From assembly GCF_003335085.1 (NCBI RefSeq), contig NZ_QPEJ01000013.1:6654-70653 (forward strand): a stretch of 64,000 nt of DNA, in the 5' to 3' direction. Positions 1 to 7,302 of the stretch are shown piece after piece. The stretch comes from Polaribacter sp. WD7. Lineage in GTDB: Bacteria; Bacteroidota; Bacteroidia; Flavobacteriales; Flavobacteriaceae. A model generated the notes under the pieces. That model was not told where the DNA came from. It worked only from the letters and a program-made list of their open reading frames with translations, and ran no database searches. A program made the position numbers and the translations under genes. Position 1 is the stretch's first letter. The number at the start of each line of letters is the position of its first letter.

Positions 1-894
1 AATTTTTAGTTCAGGTAAATTTAGTTTATTTTTCCGATATGATTTGTATTTGATATTCGGATTTAGATGCACTTCGGCTGGTTTTCTTAAATCTAAGCTA
101 AAATGTGTTCTTAGATTGTTATAAATATAGACTGCCTGTTGTGTTAATTGTTGCGCTGTTTTGGTATTTTTTATTGTTTTTTTGAGTCCATATTCATATT
201 TTAAAGTTCTATTAATACGTTCTGCAACAGCATTTTCGTAAGGGTCGTATTGCTCAGTCATACTCATGGTCATGTTATTGCTTTCAGCGAATTCGGTGTA
301 TTTAGGGTTGCAGTACTGGAATCCTCTGTCAGAATGATGGATAAGTTTTTGATTCGGGTATTTTCTGTTTTTAATGGCCATAGCAAGTGCCTCTGAGCAA
401 AGTGATGTTCTCATATGGTTATCAAGTTTATAGCCCATGATTTGCTTAGAATAGGCATCAGTTACTAAAGCTAAGTAATTGTGTCCATTTTCAGTTTTAA
501 TGTATGTGATGTCGCTTACCCAGAGCTGTTCAGGTCTGTTAGGAACTTGGTCTTTTACAAGGTTTTTGTATTTTCTATACATGTGGTTAGAGTTGGTAGT
601 TGTGATGTAGTTTTTATACTTAGGAATCAAAAGATTATTGAGTCTTAGGAATCGGTAGAACTTATCTCGACCTATCTTAATATCCGCCTTTAAAAACTCA
701 TTTTTAAGCTCGTTATGTAGTTTAATTCCTCCAGTTTTAGAGCCTACTTTTTTACGATAGTCCTTTACCATTACAATTAGTTTTTGATGATCTACTTGTT
801 GTTTTTGTTGTTTTTTGAGTCTTTTGTAGAAGGCTTGTTTACTAATCCCAAAACAACCATAGAGCCATTTTCTTTGATACGGTCTTTCTTTTTT
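1..894 (-). CDS. IS3-family transposase OrfB (DDE integrase), partial
   Basis: OrfB is the catalytic transposase, an rve-type integrase domain that cuts and joins the IS ends. On the minus strand the frame reads through QRKWLYGCFGISKQAFYKR, the usual OrfB opening, and then gives the catalytic residues in order: D in WVSDITYIK, D in HHSDRGFQY and E in NAVAERINR. It is open to position 1 and has no stop in the window, so the C-terminus is missing. The left boundary is given as the frameshift site because I see no convincing independent start. It overlaps OrfA in the -1 frame, as expected for the family. Confidence 0.85.
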
Positions 895-1250
895 CGCTCT
901 ATCTCTTTTGCTAATGTTTTGGGTAACGACTTTTTTGACATATCCACTCCTGTGATTAGTTCCATGTCAGCAATAATGTCTTGTTGGAAGTCTTTGACAA
1001 ACTCAAGTTCCTCAATTTTTTCCTTTAGTTTTTTAATTTCATCGTTTTTACTCATACCCATATTTTGTTGGGCTAAGGTACTATAAATTCTAATCCAGTA
1101 TGAGATTGTTGTTCTGGGAACCTCGTATTTTTTAGAAGCATTACTTCTGGATATTTGCCCATTTAAGATTTGGTCAACGACTAAAATTTTAGTTTCGAGT
1201 GTTACTTTTTGATAGGTTCTTTTTCGCCAGGGTTCTTTTTTGGTTTTCAT
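792..1250 (-). CDS. IS3-family transposase OrfA (HTH protein)
   Basis: The product is 152 residues. The N-terminal third contains a helix-turn-helix of the transposase-8 type (around residues 18-55, with SRSNASKKYEVPRTTISYW). This is followed by a leucine-zipper-like coiled coil (about 70-95, KLKEKIEELEF). In IS3 elements OrfA binds the terminal repeats and, through frameshifting, forms the N-terminus of the OrfAB transposase. It starts with ATG about 54 bp inside the IS end. The last 30 or so residues overlap OrfB in another frame. Confidence 0.85.
   Translation of the reverse strand: MKTKKEPWRKRTYQKVTLETKILVVDQILNGQISRSNASKKYEVPRTTISYWIRIYSTLAQQNMGMSKNDEIKKLKEKIEELEFVKDFQQDIIADMELITGVDMSKKSLPKTLAKEIERKKKDRIKENGSMVVLGLVNKPSTKDSKNNKNNK
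888..894 (-). other. Programmed -1 frameshift heptamer of the IS
   Basis: On the minus strand the OrfA frame reads CGA AAA AAG, which places the canonical slippery heptamer A AAA AAG in the correct register. A -1 slip continues directly into the OrfB frame (AKKERPYQRKWLYG). This is the standard way IS3 elements make the OrfAB fusion. I did not verify a downstream stimulatory hairpin. Confidence 0.7.
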
Positions 1251-1321
1251 AAGTGACTATAATTAAATGATTAATTTTTAGTCAACCTATTTCAGGAAAG
1301 TTCACTTCAACAGTTTTTACC

Positions 1322-1445
1322 AACGTGTTTGTGTATGCTTTGTTGCGTTGGTTTAGCGTAAATTTAGCAAATAAAAACTGAATAGAAAATCCGCGAGGAT
1401 TTTCGTAAGTTGGCTAAAAGAAAGCAATAAAATATACACGGTGTT
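1322..1445 (-). repeat. attC-like site A (3' of cassette 1)
   Basis: The arms TGTATGCTTTGTTGC and GCAATAAAATATACA form the long stem, and the tip holds the hairpin GAAAATCC-GCGA-GGATTTTC. The right-hand core opens cassette 1 with GTTGTAACAC, matched by GTGTTACAAC at 2042-2051. Site A is almost identical to site Q at 17212, with only about four differences. Confidence 0.85.
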
Positions 1446-1498
1446 GTAACACGTTTATTATTTTTTTCATAATTCATTTCCTTTTTTACAGTTCATTT

Positions 1499-1744
1499 CT
1501 ACAAATAAGCAATTAAAAATGATATTAAAAGAAATAAAAAAATAGCTCCAATTATCTTATTATTTAATGTGTGTCCAATTTCGTCATAAGAGCCATTTGA
1601 CTTTATTGGTCCAAATAGATATTCATTATATGTGAATTTTTCTTTATCAAATATTTTTCTCCATATTGTTCCAAATATCCAGCGAATATTTCCGCCAATA
1701 AAATTCAAAAATATTCTCCCTAAAACTATTCCTATAAAGTCCAA
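1499..1744 (-). CDS. Small membrane protein, cassette 1
   Basis: I do not recognise this 81-residue protein. It has a hydrophobic N-terminus (about residues 3-20), a charged middle (RKIFDKEKFTYNEYLFGPIK) and a strongly hydrophobic C-terminal segment (about 62-80), so it is probably an inner-membrane protein with one or two spans. It starts 13 bp after the upstream gene of the same cassette, so the two are probably co-transcribed. The stop lies about 55 bp from the attC-like core. Confidence 0.55.
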   Translation of the reverse strand: MDFIGIVLGRIFLNFIGGNIRWIFGTIWRKIFDKEKFTYNEYLFGPIKSNGSYDEIGHTLNNKIIGAIFLFLLISFLIAYL

Positions 1745-1757
1745 TTTTTTATAAATT

Positions 1758-2012
1758 TTAGTCTCCTTCGATTATTATTCCACATTTTTTTTCAATTGCT
1801 CTTTTAAAAATAATATTCCATTCATTTTGCCCAGAAATTAATGTATTCAATAATTTTATATGCTCAAAATATAGGTTAGTTTTTCCATATTCGTCTATAG
1901 TAATTCCTGTTCTATTTTTAAATTCAATTAATGGTTTTTCAATAGAGCTCAAATTCTCAATAGTAGTTATTAAAACACTTTTCTCATTTGAATAATAAAT
2001 ATCCATTCCCAT
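1758..2012 (-). CDS. Hypothetical protein, cassette 1, first gene
   Basis: This is an 84-residue soluble protein beginning MGMDIYYSNEKSVLITTIE; the third-codon ATG is an alternative start. It is the promoter-proximal gene of a two-gene cassette and lies about 35 bp inside the cassette's right boundary. The composition is ordinary for a small alpha/beta protein. No family was recognised. The partner gene encodes a small membrane protein, so an immunity or signalling pair is conceivable, but the sequence shows nothing to prove it. Confidence 0.55.
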   Translation of the reverse strand: MGMDIYYSNEKSVLITTIENLSSIEKPLIEFKNRTGITIDEYGKTNLYFEHIKLLNTLISGQNEWNIIFKRAIEKKCGIIIEGD

Positions 2013-2048
2013 ATTGATTCTGTTTTATTTTCAACGCTAATGTGTTAC

Positions 2049-2173
2049 AACGTGTTTGTATAAGCTTTGTTGCGTTGTTTAAGCACTGAATTTAGTAAAT
2101 AAAACACGAACGGCGAAATTCCGGAGGAATTTCCCAAGTGAGCTAAAACCAGCAATAAAGTTTATACGGTGTT
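2049..2173 (-). repeat. attC-like site B (3' of cassette 2)
   Basis: Arms TATAAGCTTTGTTGC and GCAATAAAGTTTATA pair except where G faces T at two places. The tip hairpin is GAAATTCC-GGA-GGAATTTC, a compensated variant of the common tip. The core opens cassette 2 with GTTGGCAAC, matched by GTTGCCAAC at 3088-3096. Confidence 0.85.
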
Positions 2174-2185
2174 GGCAACTGTAAT

Positions 2186-3064
2186 TTATTCAAAAACTTC
2201 AAATATCTCATTTTTAAGATAAAGTATTTTTTCAGGAGTATTGTATAGTTTTGATATTTCAATAATTGAATTCAAGTAGCTTTCATCTGAACAACAGACA
2301 AACTTTTCAGCTTGTAAATACAATAAAATATCAATTGAAATATTATTCATTGGAGGGATTTCTTTCAATCTATTTCCTTTCGTATGATATACTGTTTTAC
2401 TTTTTGATAAATTAAAAATTAATTCAGATTCTAAAACATTTTCACTTTCATTTCTCGTTATTATTGGATTGTCGCATAAAATTTTTAATTGTGGAGCTTC
2501 TTTCGGTCTGTAATAAATTAACCAATTCTCCACTTTAATATTTTTTGAGTTTTTAATATAATCTTGTATTGATTGTATATGTTTCAAACTTTCAATAAAA
2601 GCAGGTTCTTCTGTCAACTCTTTTAATTGACTAAATGGTGTTTTCTTTCCTGTTTTTTTATCTATAACTTTAAAAGGAGCATTTTCAAAATCATAGTTTT
2701 TTATGTTTTCATTAAATATTTTGTCACGAATTGGTATTCTCCAATGTATTTCACTTATAAATAGAGTTAGATGAAGAATATCGTAAGTAGTTATTTCTAT
2801 GGGTTCAAATTTTTCAGTTAACTTTTTATAAATGTCGGCAAATTTAGTTTCACCAAATTGATATACATTTTCTAAAAAGTCAGTTTCATAACCATTAATA
2901 TTAAAACTATTTCGATTCCATTCAAAAAAGATTTGTTTCGGGCTTTTTCTTATTTTGTCAATAGTTCCTTTGGTTTTGTCAAGTACTGAAAGTTTTCCAT
3001 CTTCACCTGTAAATCCATTTATAAAAAATTTTGGTATATAATGGTGTCTTTTAGATTTATTCAA
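2186..3064 (-). CDS. DUF4238 domain protein, cassette 2
   Basis: The 292-residue protein starts MNKSKRHHYIPKFFINGF, the hallmark HHYxPxFxLxxF opening of DUF4238. The domain appears to cover most of the length (about 5-270), with the conserved helical section ILHLTLFISEIHWRIP and a later LKILCDNPIITRN segment. Biochemical function is unknown for the family; members are scattered in accessory and phage-defence neighbourhoods. It is the sole gene of its cassette, starts about 30 bp inside the boundary and ends 12 bp before the attC-like core. Confidence 0.8.
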   Translation of the reverse strand: MNKSKRHHYIPKFFINGFTGEDGKLSVLDKTKGTIDKIRKSPKQIFFEWNRNSFNINGYETDFLENVYQFGETKFADIYKKLTEKFEPIEITTYDILHLTLFISEIHWRIPIRDKIFNENIKNYDFENAPFKVIDKKTGKKTPFSQLKELTEEPAFIESLKHIQSIQDYIKNSKNIKVENWLIYYRPKEAPQLKILCDNPIITRNESENVLESELIFNLSKSKTVYHTKGNRLKEIPPMNNISIDILLYLQAEKFVCCSDESYLNSIIEISKLYNTPEKILYLKNEIFEVFE

Positions 3065-3093
3065 TTTTGGATTGCTTCAGGTTTATTGTTGCC

Positions 3094-3217
3094 AACGTAT
3101 TTGTATATGGTTTGTTGCGTGTTTTAAGCACCTAATTTAGCAAATACAAACCAAATAGAAAATCCGCGAGGATTTTCGTAAGTAGGCTAGAACTAGCAAT
3201 AAATTATATACGTTGTT
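3094..3217 (-). repeat. attC-like site C (3' of cassette 3)
   Basis: Arms TATATGGTTTGTTGC and GCAATAAATTATATA; tip hairpin GAAAATCC-GCGA-GGATTTTC. The core opens cassette 3 with GTTGTAGTAT, matched by ATACTACAAC at 3857-3866. Confidence 0.85.
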
Positions 3218-3227
3218 GTAGTATGTT

Positions 3228-3839
3228 TTACTTTTTAAATTTAGAATTAAACCAAGCGTCTAACATTTCTTTTTTATCAGATTCATTATTGTAATTTATA
3301 CTTACACCAAAGTCTAGTCCATTTATAAGTCTACTGTATAATATTTGGTTTAAAATAACTTCTCCTTTGGAGTTATAAACTATAAATTTATATGATTGAA
3401 ACACTAGCCCATCTATTTCAATATTTTTGGTTTCGGTTGAATCTGCCTTTATTCCGTTCTGTTGAAAAGTTTTATAAATCAACTTCTTCAGTCCTGCATT
3501 ATTTTCTTCCCATTGTTTACTATATCCGAGTGCAAAAGGTTCAGAAGTTGATTGGAATATATTAAAATTATCTTTTTGAAAATTTAAAAGTTGTTTCAAT
3601 TCATTAGCTGTATATTCAACACCAGCAGTTTCATTAATAGCATCCATTCCTTTTTTGTTTCTCTCTTCCATAATATCCTTACTAGTAAAGTTCCAACCTT
3701 TTGGAATTTCCATAGTCCAACCAATTTCTTTACTATGGTATTTATTTCCAGTTATTTTCCCTTCATCTATTTGTTTATTTGGATCTGTTTTACAAGAAAA
3801 TAAAACGATAAGTAATAATAAAGTTAATTTAATTTTCAT
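3228..3839 (-). CDS. Lipoprotein, cassette 3
   Basis: The chosen ATG gives about 203 residues beginning MKIKLTLLLLIVLFSCKTD, a signal peptide with a lipobox (LFSC), so the mature protein should be anchored to a membrane by its Cys. A longer frame to 3878 would start inside the attC-like site and would push the signal peptide away from the N-terminus, so I reject that start. The mature part has WTMEIPKGWNF near its start, resembling PsbP-like or other small lipoproteins of Bacteroidota with an IPxxW segment. Function is unknown. Confidence 0.75.
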   Translation of the reverse strand: MKIKLTLLLLIVLFSCKTDPNKQIDEGKITGNKYHSKEIGWTMEIPKGWNFTSKDIMEERNKKGMDAINETAGVEYTANELKQLLNFQKDNFNIFQSTSEPFALGYSKQWEENNAGLKKLIYKTFQQNGIKADSTETKNIEIDGLVFQSYKFIVYNSKGEVILNQILYSRLINGLDFGVSINYNNESDKKEMLDAWFNSKFKK

Positions 3840-3863
3840 AAAGTTCCTCAAAAAATATACTAC

Positions 3864-3987
3864 AACGTATGGGTGCATGGTTTGATGCGAAAATTAAGAA
3901 AAAAATGAATAGAATAAAAACAAAATTAAAAGTGAACGAGGTTTTTCCAATATTGAAAAAAGTAAGCATTAAATTATGCACGGTGTT
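3864..3987 (-). repeat. attC-like site D (3' of cassette 4), divergent tip
   Basis: Arms TGCATGGTTTGATGC and GCATTAAATTATGCA show paired substitutions relative to other copies (TGTAT to TGCAT, TTGC to ATGC), so the stem is kept by compensation. The usual tip hairpin is lost; the centre is A-rich. The core opens cassette 4 with GTTGGCACAA, matched by TTGTGCCAAC at 4431-4440. Confidence 0.8.
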
Positions 3988-3998
3988 GGCACAAGTAT

Positions 3999-4400
3999 TT
4001 ATTTTTTCACCTTCGAAAGTTTCAGAATTTTTTGATTCAATTGTGCGTTTTCTTGTTCCAAAGTCCGCACTTGGTTTTGAAGGTCGAATAAATTCAATGA
4101 CATATGTGATATTGTTTCAGATTGTTTTGATTGCGTGTCAATTATTTTTATTAGGTTATTCTGTTTTGAGTTCGATTCAAAATTAGTCCAAACAGCATAA
4201 CCAATTTGTAAAATCATTATAACTATGGTTGCGATAATTAAATTTCTTGAAGTTTTAAATTGCCTTTCAGCTGTTTCGCTTTGTGAGGTCAAAAATTTTA
4301 ATATCCTCTTTGTAAATTTATCAGGGTTTCTAAATTCTAAATTTCCTATATTAGAACCTTTAAATTCAGGAATACTTCCTACGTTTGTACTTATATTCAT
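3999..4400 (-). CDS. Membrane-anchored coiled-coil protein, cassette 4
   Basis: This 133-residue protein has a hydrophilic N-terminus, one membrane span near residues 53-72 (LIIATIVIMILQIGYAVW) and a C-terminal coiled coil (about 95-130) with heptad-like spacing in LFDLQNQVRTLEQENAQLN. No enzymatic motif is visible. It is the only gene in the cassette. The likely role is structural or regulatory at the inner membrane; the family was not recognised. Confidence 0.65.
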   Translation of the reverse strand: MNISTNVGSIPEFKGSNIGNLEFRNPDKFTKRILKFLTSQSETAERQFKTSRNLIIATIVIMILQIGYAVWTNFESNSKQNNLIKIIDTQSKQSETISHMSLNLFDLQNQVRTLEQENAQLNQKILKLSKVKK

Positions 4401-4437
4401 GATTCAGTTTTTCAGAGGGTGATTGGTTATTTGTGCC

Positions 4438-4561
4438 AACGGTTTTGTGTATAATTTCGTTGCGTGTTTAAGCACTAAAGTTAGCAAATAAATCACAGAT
4501 AGAAAGTCCGCTAGGACTTTCGTAAGTAGGCTCTAGCTAGCAATGAATTATACACGTTGTT
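4438..4561 (-). repeat. attC-like site E (3' of cassette 5)
   Basis: Arms TGTATAATTTCGTTGC and GCAATGAATTATACA; tip hairpin GAAAGTCC-GCTA-GGACTTTC, where the stem change A-T to G-C is compensated. The core opens cassette 5 with GTTGTGTGTA, matched by TACACACAAC at 5253-5262. Confidence 0.85.
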
Positions 4562-4571
4562 GTGTGTAGTT

Positions 4572-5159
4572 TTAATTCCTTCTCCTTTTTGTTTTATTCG
4601 AAAATATTGTTTTTTCAAAAATCTCATAAATAATCTCTGTTGTTCCATACCCACTATAATCAAATTCTAAATTCTCGTGTTCATTAAAATATTTCATATA
4701 AAGTGTTGGAGTTCCTTTATAAAAATCTATAAATAAATAGGATGTAAAATCATAAATTCCTAAATCTGAAAATTCATTTACAATACTTAAATTATGAAGT
4801 GTGCAATCGCCTATATTACTTTCATATCCAGACATTTCAAATCTTCTATGCTCTTTATTCATTTTTTCATTATCAATATGTCTCAATTGGCTAACTAGTT
4901 TTTCATTAAATGACAGTCTGTTTCTTATGTAATTGTAAACATCTTTTTTAGATTTTTTCTTTAGCATTTCAGCCGTTTCTGATTCACTTTTTGTTGTTTC
5001 ATAAATCACTATTGCTAATTTCAACCATCTAGGTAATTCTTTATTAGGTTGAGTTGATGACTTTATACTATCAGAAGTGTTTCCAGTAATACGTGAAATG
5101 TCAGAATTAGTGTATCCCAATCCTTCTTTCATTTCTTTAAATCTTTGATGCCAATTCAT
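4572..5159 (-). CDS. XRE-like HTH protein, cassette 5
   Basis: The 195-residue product opens with a lambda-repressor-like helix-turn-helix (about residues 1-45, RFKEMKEGLGYTNSDISRITG). It continues with a basic helical stretch and a C-terminal half rich in aromatic and acidic residues, and ends in KTKRRRN. The C-terminal domain was not recognised. Its own upstream region carries a perfect 17-bp direct repeat (5182-5198 and 5214-5230), which would suit an autoregulated DNA-binding protein. It is the only gene of the cassette. Confidence 0.65.
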   Translation of the reverse strand: MNWHQRFKEMKEGLGYTNSDISRITGNTSDSIKSSTQPNKELPRWLKLAIVIYETTKSESETAEMLKKKSKKDVYNYIRNRLSFNEKLVSQLRHIDNEKMNKEHRRFEMSGYESNIGDCTLHNLSIVNEFSDLGIYDFTSYLFIDFYKGTPTLYMKYFNEHENLEFDYSGYGTTEIIYEIFEKTIFSNKTKRRRN

Positions 5160-5181
5160 ATTGTGTATTTTAATTCACAAC

Positions 5182-5230
5182 AAAAGTAACAATATATTCA
5201 CTATTTTAAAAATAAAAGTAACAATATATT
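5182..5230 (-). promoter_or_regulatory. Tandem operator candidate upstream of the cassette 5 HTH gene
   Basis: The 17-mer AAAAGTAACAATATATT occurs twice, at 5182-5198 and 5214-5230. The copies are 32 bp apart, about three helical turns, just upstream of the HTH gene that starts at 5159. Two identical phased copies next to a putative DNA-binding gene suggest repressor or activator sites. That role is inference from position and repetition. Confidence 0.5.
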
Positions 5231-5259
5231 TACCTAATTCGGTTTCAGAAATTACACAC

Positions 5260-5382
5260 AACGTTGTTGTATATGGTTTGTTGCGTGGTTAAGCAACTAA
5301 TTTAGTAAATAATAACTGAATAGAAAATCCGCGAGGATTTTCGTAAGTAGGCGAGAACAAGCAATAAATTATATACGGTGTT
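5260..5382 (-). repeat. attC-like site F (3' of cassette 6)
   Basis: Arms TATATGGTTTGTTGC and GCAATAAATTATATA; tip hairpin GAAAATCC-GCGA-GGATTTTC. The core opens cassette 6 with GTTGTACACA, matched by TGTGTACAAC at 6089-6098. Confidence 0.85.
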
Positions 5383-5397
5383 GTACACAGTTTTTTT

Positions 5398-5814
5398 TTA
5401 TTCTTTTAATGGAATTCCATATGCTCCACTTTTCGAAATTCCTTTAGCATAGGACATTTTGGTATCCAAATCCATTTTTAAATATTCAATTCCTTTTATT
5501 AAAATTCGGACAATGTTGTCTTTCCAGTCAATTTTTATATCGTTTTCAATAAGGTCATTTATAATCGAATACTCATTTTTATATTCACTTAATAATGGTG
5601 GTGCATAACCTTGGTCGTGATTTATGTAAGCCTCAATTTCGTTACTATTATCAATTAAAGTTCCACGAGAACATATAAATCCGTCAAATTCTATTTCGTC
5701 TCTATTGTCAGTTATGTCTATAACATAAGCCCAAACTGAATGAATGTCTCCTTGGACGAGAACACATTTATTCATTTCGTAATTATATTCCGATTGCAAT
5801 AATGCTTCATCCAT
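5398..5814 (-). CDS. Hypothetical protein, cassette 6
   Basis: This 138-residue soluble protein begins MDEALLQSEYNYEMNKCVLV and has no signal peptide or membrane span. It looks like a compact alpha/beta protein (FDGFICSRGTLIDNSNEIEAYI in the middle); no family was recognised. It follows a partial membrane frame (5817-6074) by two bases, so the two may have formed a two-gene cassette. Confidence 0.6.
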   Translation of the reverse strand: MDEALLQSEYNYEMNKCVLVQGDIHSVWAYVIDITDNRDEIEFDGFICSRGTLIDNSNEIEAYINHDQGYAPPLLSEYKNEYSIINDLIENDIKIDWKDNIVRILIKGIEYLKMDLDTKMSYAKGISKSGAYGIPLKE

Positions 5815-5816
5815 AA

Positions 5817-6074
5817 CTATATGATTTGAAAGATTATAATAGCAATTAAGATTAAGAAAAAGTAGAACAAAACTCCAGCAATTTGTGCAGTTTCAGCTTG
5901 TTCCATTTTCTTTTTAAATCCAAACTTTTTGAATCGGTCGTATTCAATTTGATTCGCACTTTTTGAATTCAACCGTGAATTTGGATTTACAGGAAAAATG
6001 AAAAAATTAAACCATTCCTCTTTCGTAAGTGGTATGGTTTTTCTCTTTTCTTTATTTAATTCTTCTGTGTTCAG
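5817..6074 (-). pseudogene. Headless small membrane-protein frame, cassette 6
   Basis: A frame open from 6125 down to a TAG at 5817-5819 reads TIPLTKEEWFNFFIFP and ends in a membrane span (AGVLFYFFLILIAIIIFQII). There is no ATG, GTG or TTG near the cassette boundary. Initiation would need CTG at 6072-6074, an internal TTG, or the ATG at 5904-5906, which leaves only 29 residues. It may be a gene whose 5' end was cut off when the cassette was formed, or one with an unusual start. The protein-like character is clear by eye; its status is not. Confidence 0.4.
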
Positions 6075-6095
6075 ACGTTTTCTTAAATTGTGTAC

Positions 6096-6220
6096 AACGT
6101 TGTTGTGTATGGTTAGTTGCGTGGTTTAATCACTAAAGTTAGCAAATAAAACACAGATAGAAAGTCCGCGAGGACTTTCGTAAATTGTCTAGAACCAAGC
6201 AATTAATTATACACGGTGTT
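6096..6220 (-). repeat. attC-like site G (3' of cassette 7)
   Basis: Arms TGTATGGTTAGTTGC and GCAATTAATTATACA, with TTAG versus TTAA compensated relative to other copies; tip hairpin GAAAGTCC-GCGA-GGACTTTC. The core opens cassette 7 with GTTGGCATTA, matched by TAATGCCAAC at 7155-7164. Confidence 0.85.
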
Positions 6221-6224
6221 GGCA

Positions 6225-6875
6225 TTAGTTATTTTTCAATTCAATTGTTAATTCAGTTAAATCTTTTGTCTGAATTATTTCTGCATAATCTTTCAAACTA
6301 CCAATTCGTATTTTAATCGGCTCAAGTTTATTATTGTGAACATAGAATCTAAATTCTTTTTGATATTCAAATTCCATTGGTTTGTCAAATAAAGTCAGTT
6401 CTTTGTTGGTGACATTATCTTTGTCATAATAGTTTACAAATCCGTGTCGAAAGTCAAATCCTTTGTTTTTTAATTCAGATTGTATTTTATCGAAAAAATA
6501 TTGACTGTTTTTAATTAATAAACAATGCGTACCAAATCTTAAATTCTTTTCGTCTATCCGAAAATCTAATGGATTTGGAAAACCCTTTGAAGATATGCAG
6601 TAAAGTGAATAAATATTTCCTAAAACTTGGTCAAATGATTTTTTTAAATGAACTTTTTCATATTTAAAATCACGGTCAATTCCAGGTATTCTAAAAGTTC
6701 CAGGAAGAGAATTTATAATTTCAGATGCTCCTTCGTAATTGTCTCCACGTAAATCATTATCCTCAATTTTTTTAAAATACTCTATAGTATTTATATAAAT
6801 CGTTCCATTTTCATAAAGGTCAGTTATGTTTTCTAAACTTCCTAACTTTAAAAACATCTTAATTGTATGAGTCAT
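6225..6875 (-). CDS. Conserved hypothetical protein, cassette 7
   Basis: The 216-residue protein contains the stretch LENITDLYENGTIYINTIEYF followed by IEDNDLRGDNYEGAS. This opening recurs in uncharacterised cytosolic proteins of many bacteria, often in accessory DNA. No signal peptide, membrane span or recognised catalytic motif is present. The C-terminal half has FEYQKEFRFYVHN, typical of the same group. Function is unknown. The stop lies only five bases from the attC-like core. Confidence 0.65.
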   Translation of the reverse strand: MTHTIKMFLKLGSLENITDLYENGTIYINTIEYFKKIEDNDLRGDNYEGASEIINSLPGTFRIPGIDRDFKYEKVHLKKSFDQVLGNIYSLYCISSKGFPNPLDFRIDEKNLRFGTHCLLIKNSQYFFDKIQSELKNKGFDFRHGFVNYYDKDNVTNKELTLFDKPMEFEYQKEFRFYVHNNKLEPIKIRIGSLKDYAEIIQTKDLTELTIELKNN

Positions 6876-6886
6876 TTTCAGATTTT

Positions 6887-7102
6887 CTAATTATTCTTTA
6901 GCGCAATAGCGCCTGCAATGGATGTCCCAATAGCCCAAACTGTCTCAATCGTAGATTTTATTCCATTCTTAATATTTGTTCTGACTTTATTGTTTCTGAT
7001 TATTTGCTCCATATTCGTATTTTTTTTAAAGGTTATTTGGTTCAATATGAACCTTAAGGTTACTAAAAAAGCTACTGGAACAAAACCATTGCAGAGCATA
7101 TT
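6887..7102 (-). CDS. Small hypothetical protein, cassette 7, first gene
   Basis: The frame extends to a TTG at 7120, but the ATG at 7102 gives a 71-residue product beginning MLCNGFVPVAFLVTLRF; another ATG at 7012 leaves about 41 residues. A hydrophobic N-terminus and a C-terminal WAIGTSIAGAIAL segment suggest membrane association. It is followed 11 bp later by the larger cassette 7 gene. The start choice is uncertain and the family was not recognised. Confidence 0.4.
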   Translation of the reverse strand, partial: NMLCNGFVPVAFLVTLRFILNQITFKKNTNMEQIIRNNKVRTNIKNGIKSTIETVWAIGTSIAGAIALKNN

Positions 7103-7161
7103 GTCTACCCCTGTTTCCAAGGATTTCTTAATGTCTTCTATTTTCGTTTTTAATTAATGCC

Positions 7162-7287
7162 AACGTTTTTGTATATGGTTTGTTGCGTGTTTCAAGCAAC
7201 TAATTTAGTAAATAATTACCGACAAAGAAAGTCCGCGAGGACTTTCGAAAGTAGGCAAGAAGCCAGCAATAAATTATATACGGTGTT
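7162..7287 (-). repeat. attC-like site H (3' of cassette 8)
   Basis: Arms TATATGGTTTGTTGC and GCAATAAATTATATA; tip hairpin GAAAGTCC-GCGA-GGACTTTC. The core GTTAGGCAC is identical to the classical integron core GTTAGGC, and is matched by GTGCCTAAC at 7931-7939. The sequence is nearly the same as site M at 12845. Confidence 0.87.
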
Positions 7288-7302
7288 AGGCACTTTGTTT
7301 TT

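Larger units (their letters stand above)
1..1304 (-). mobile_element. IS3-family insertion sequence, one end only
   Basis: This is the beginning of an IS3-family element read on the minus strand; it continues past the left edge of the window. It carries the usual two overlapping frames, a helix-turn-helix OrfA and a DDE integrase OrfB joined by a probable -1 frameshift. The terminal inverted repeat seems to end at 1304, reading TGAACTTTCCTGAAATAGG on the minus strand. Only 16 bp separate this end from the AAC of the first attC-like site, so the element has landed in the tail of a cassette whose other part lies outside the window. The other terminal repeat and the target duplication cannot be checked here. 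Confidence 0.85.

Noticed and set aside
3840..3878. Longer start for the cassette 3 lipoprotein
   Set aside because: The extension lies in the attC-like site and would bury the lipoprotein signal inside the protein.
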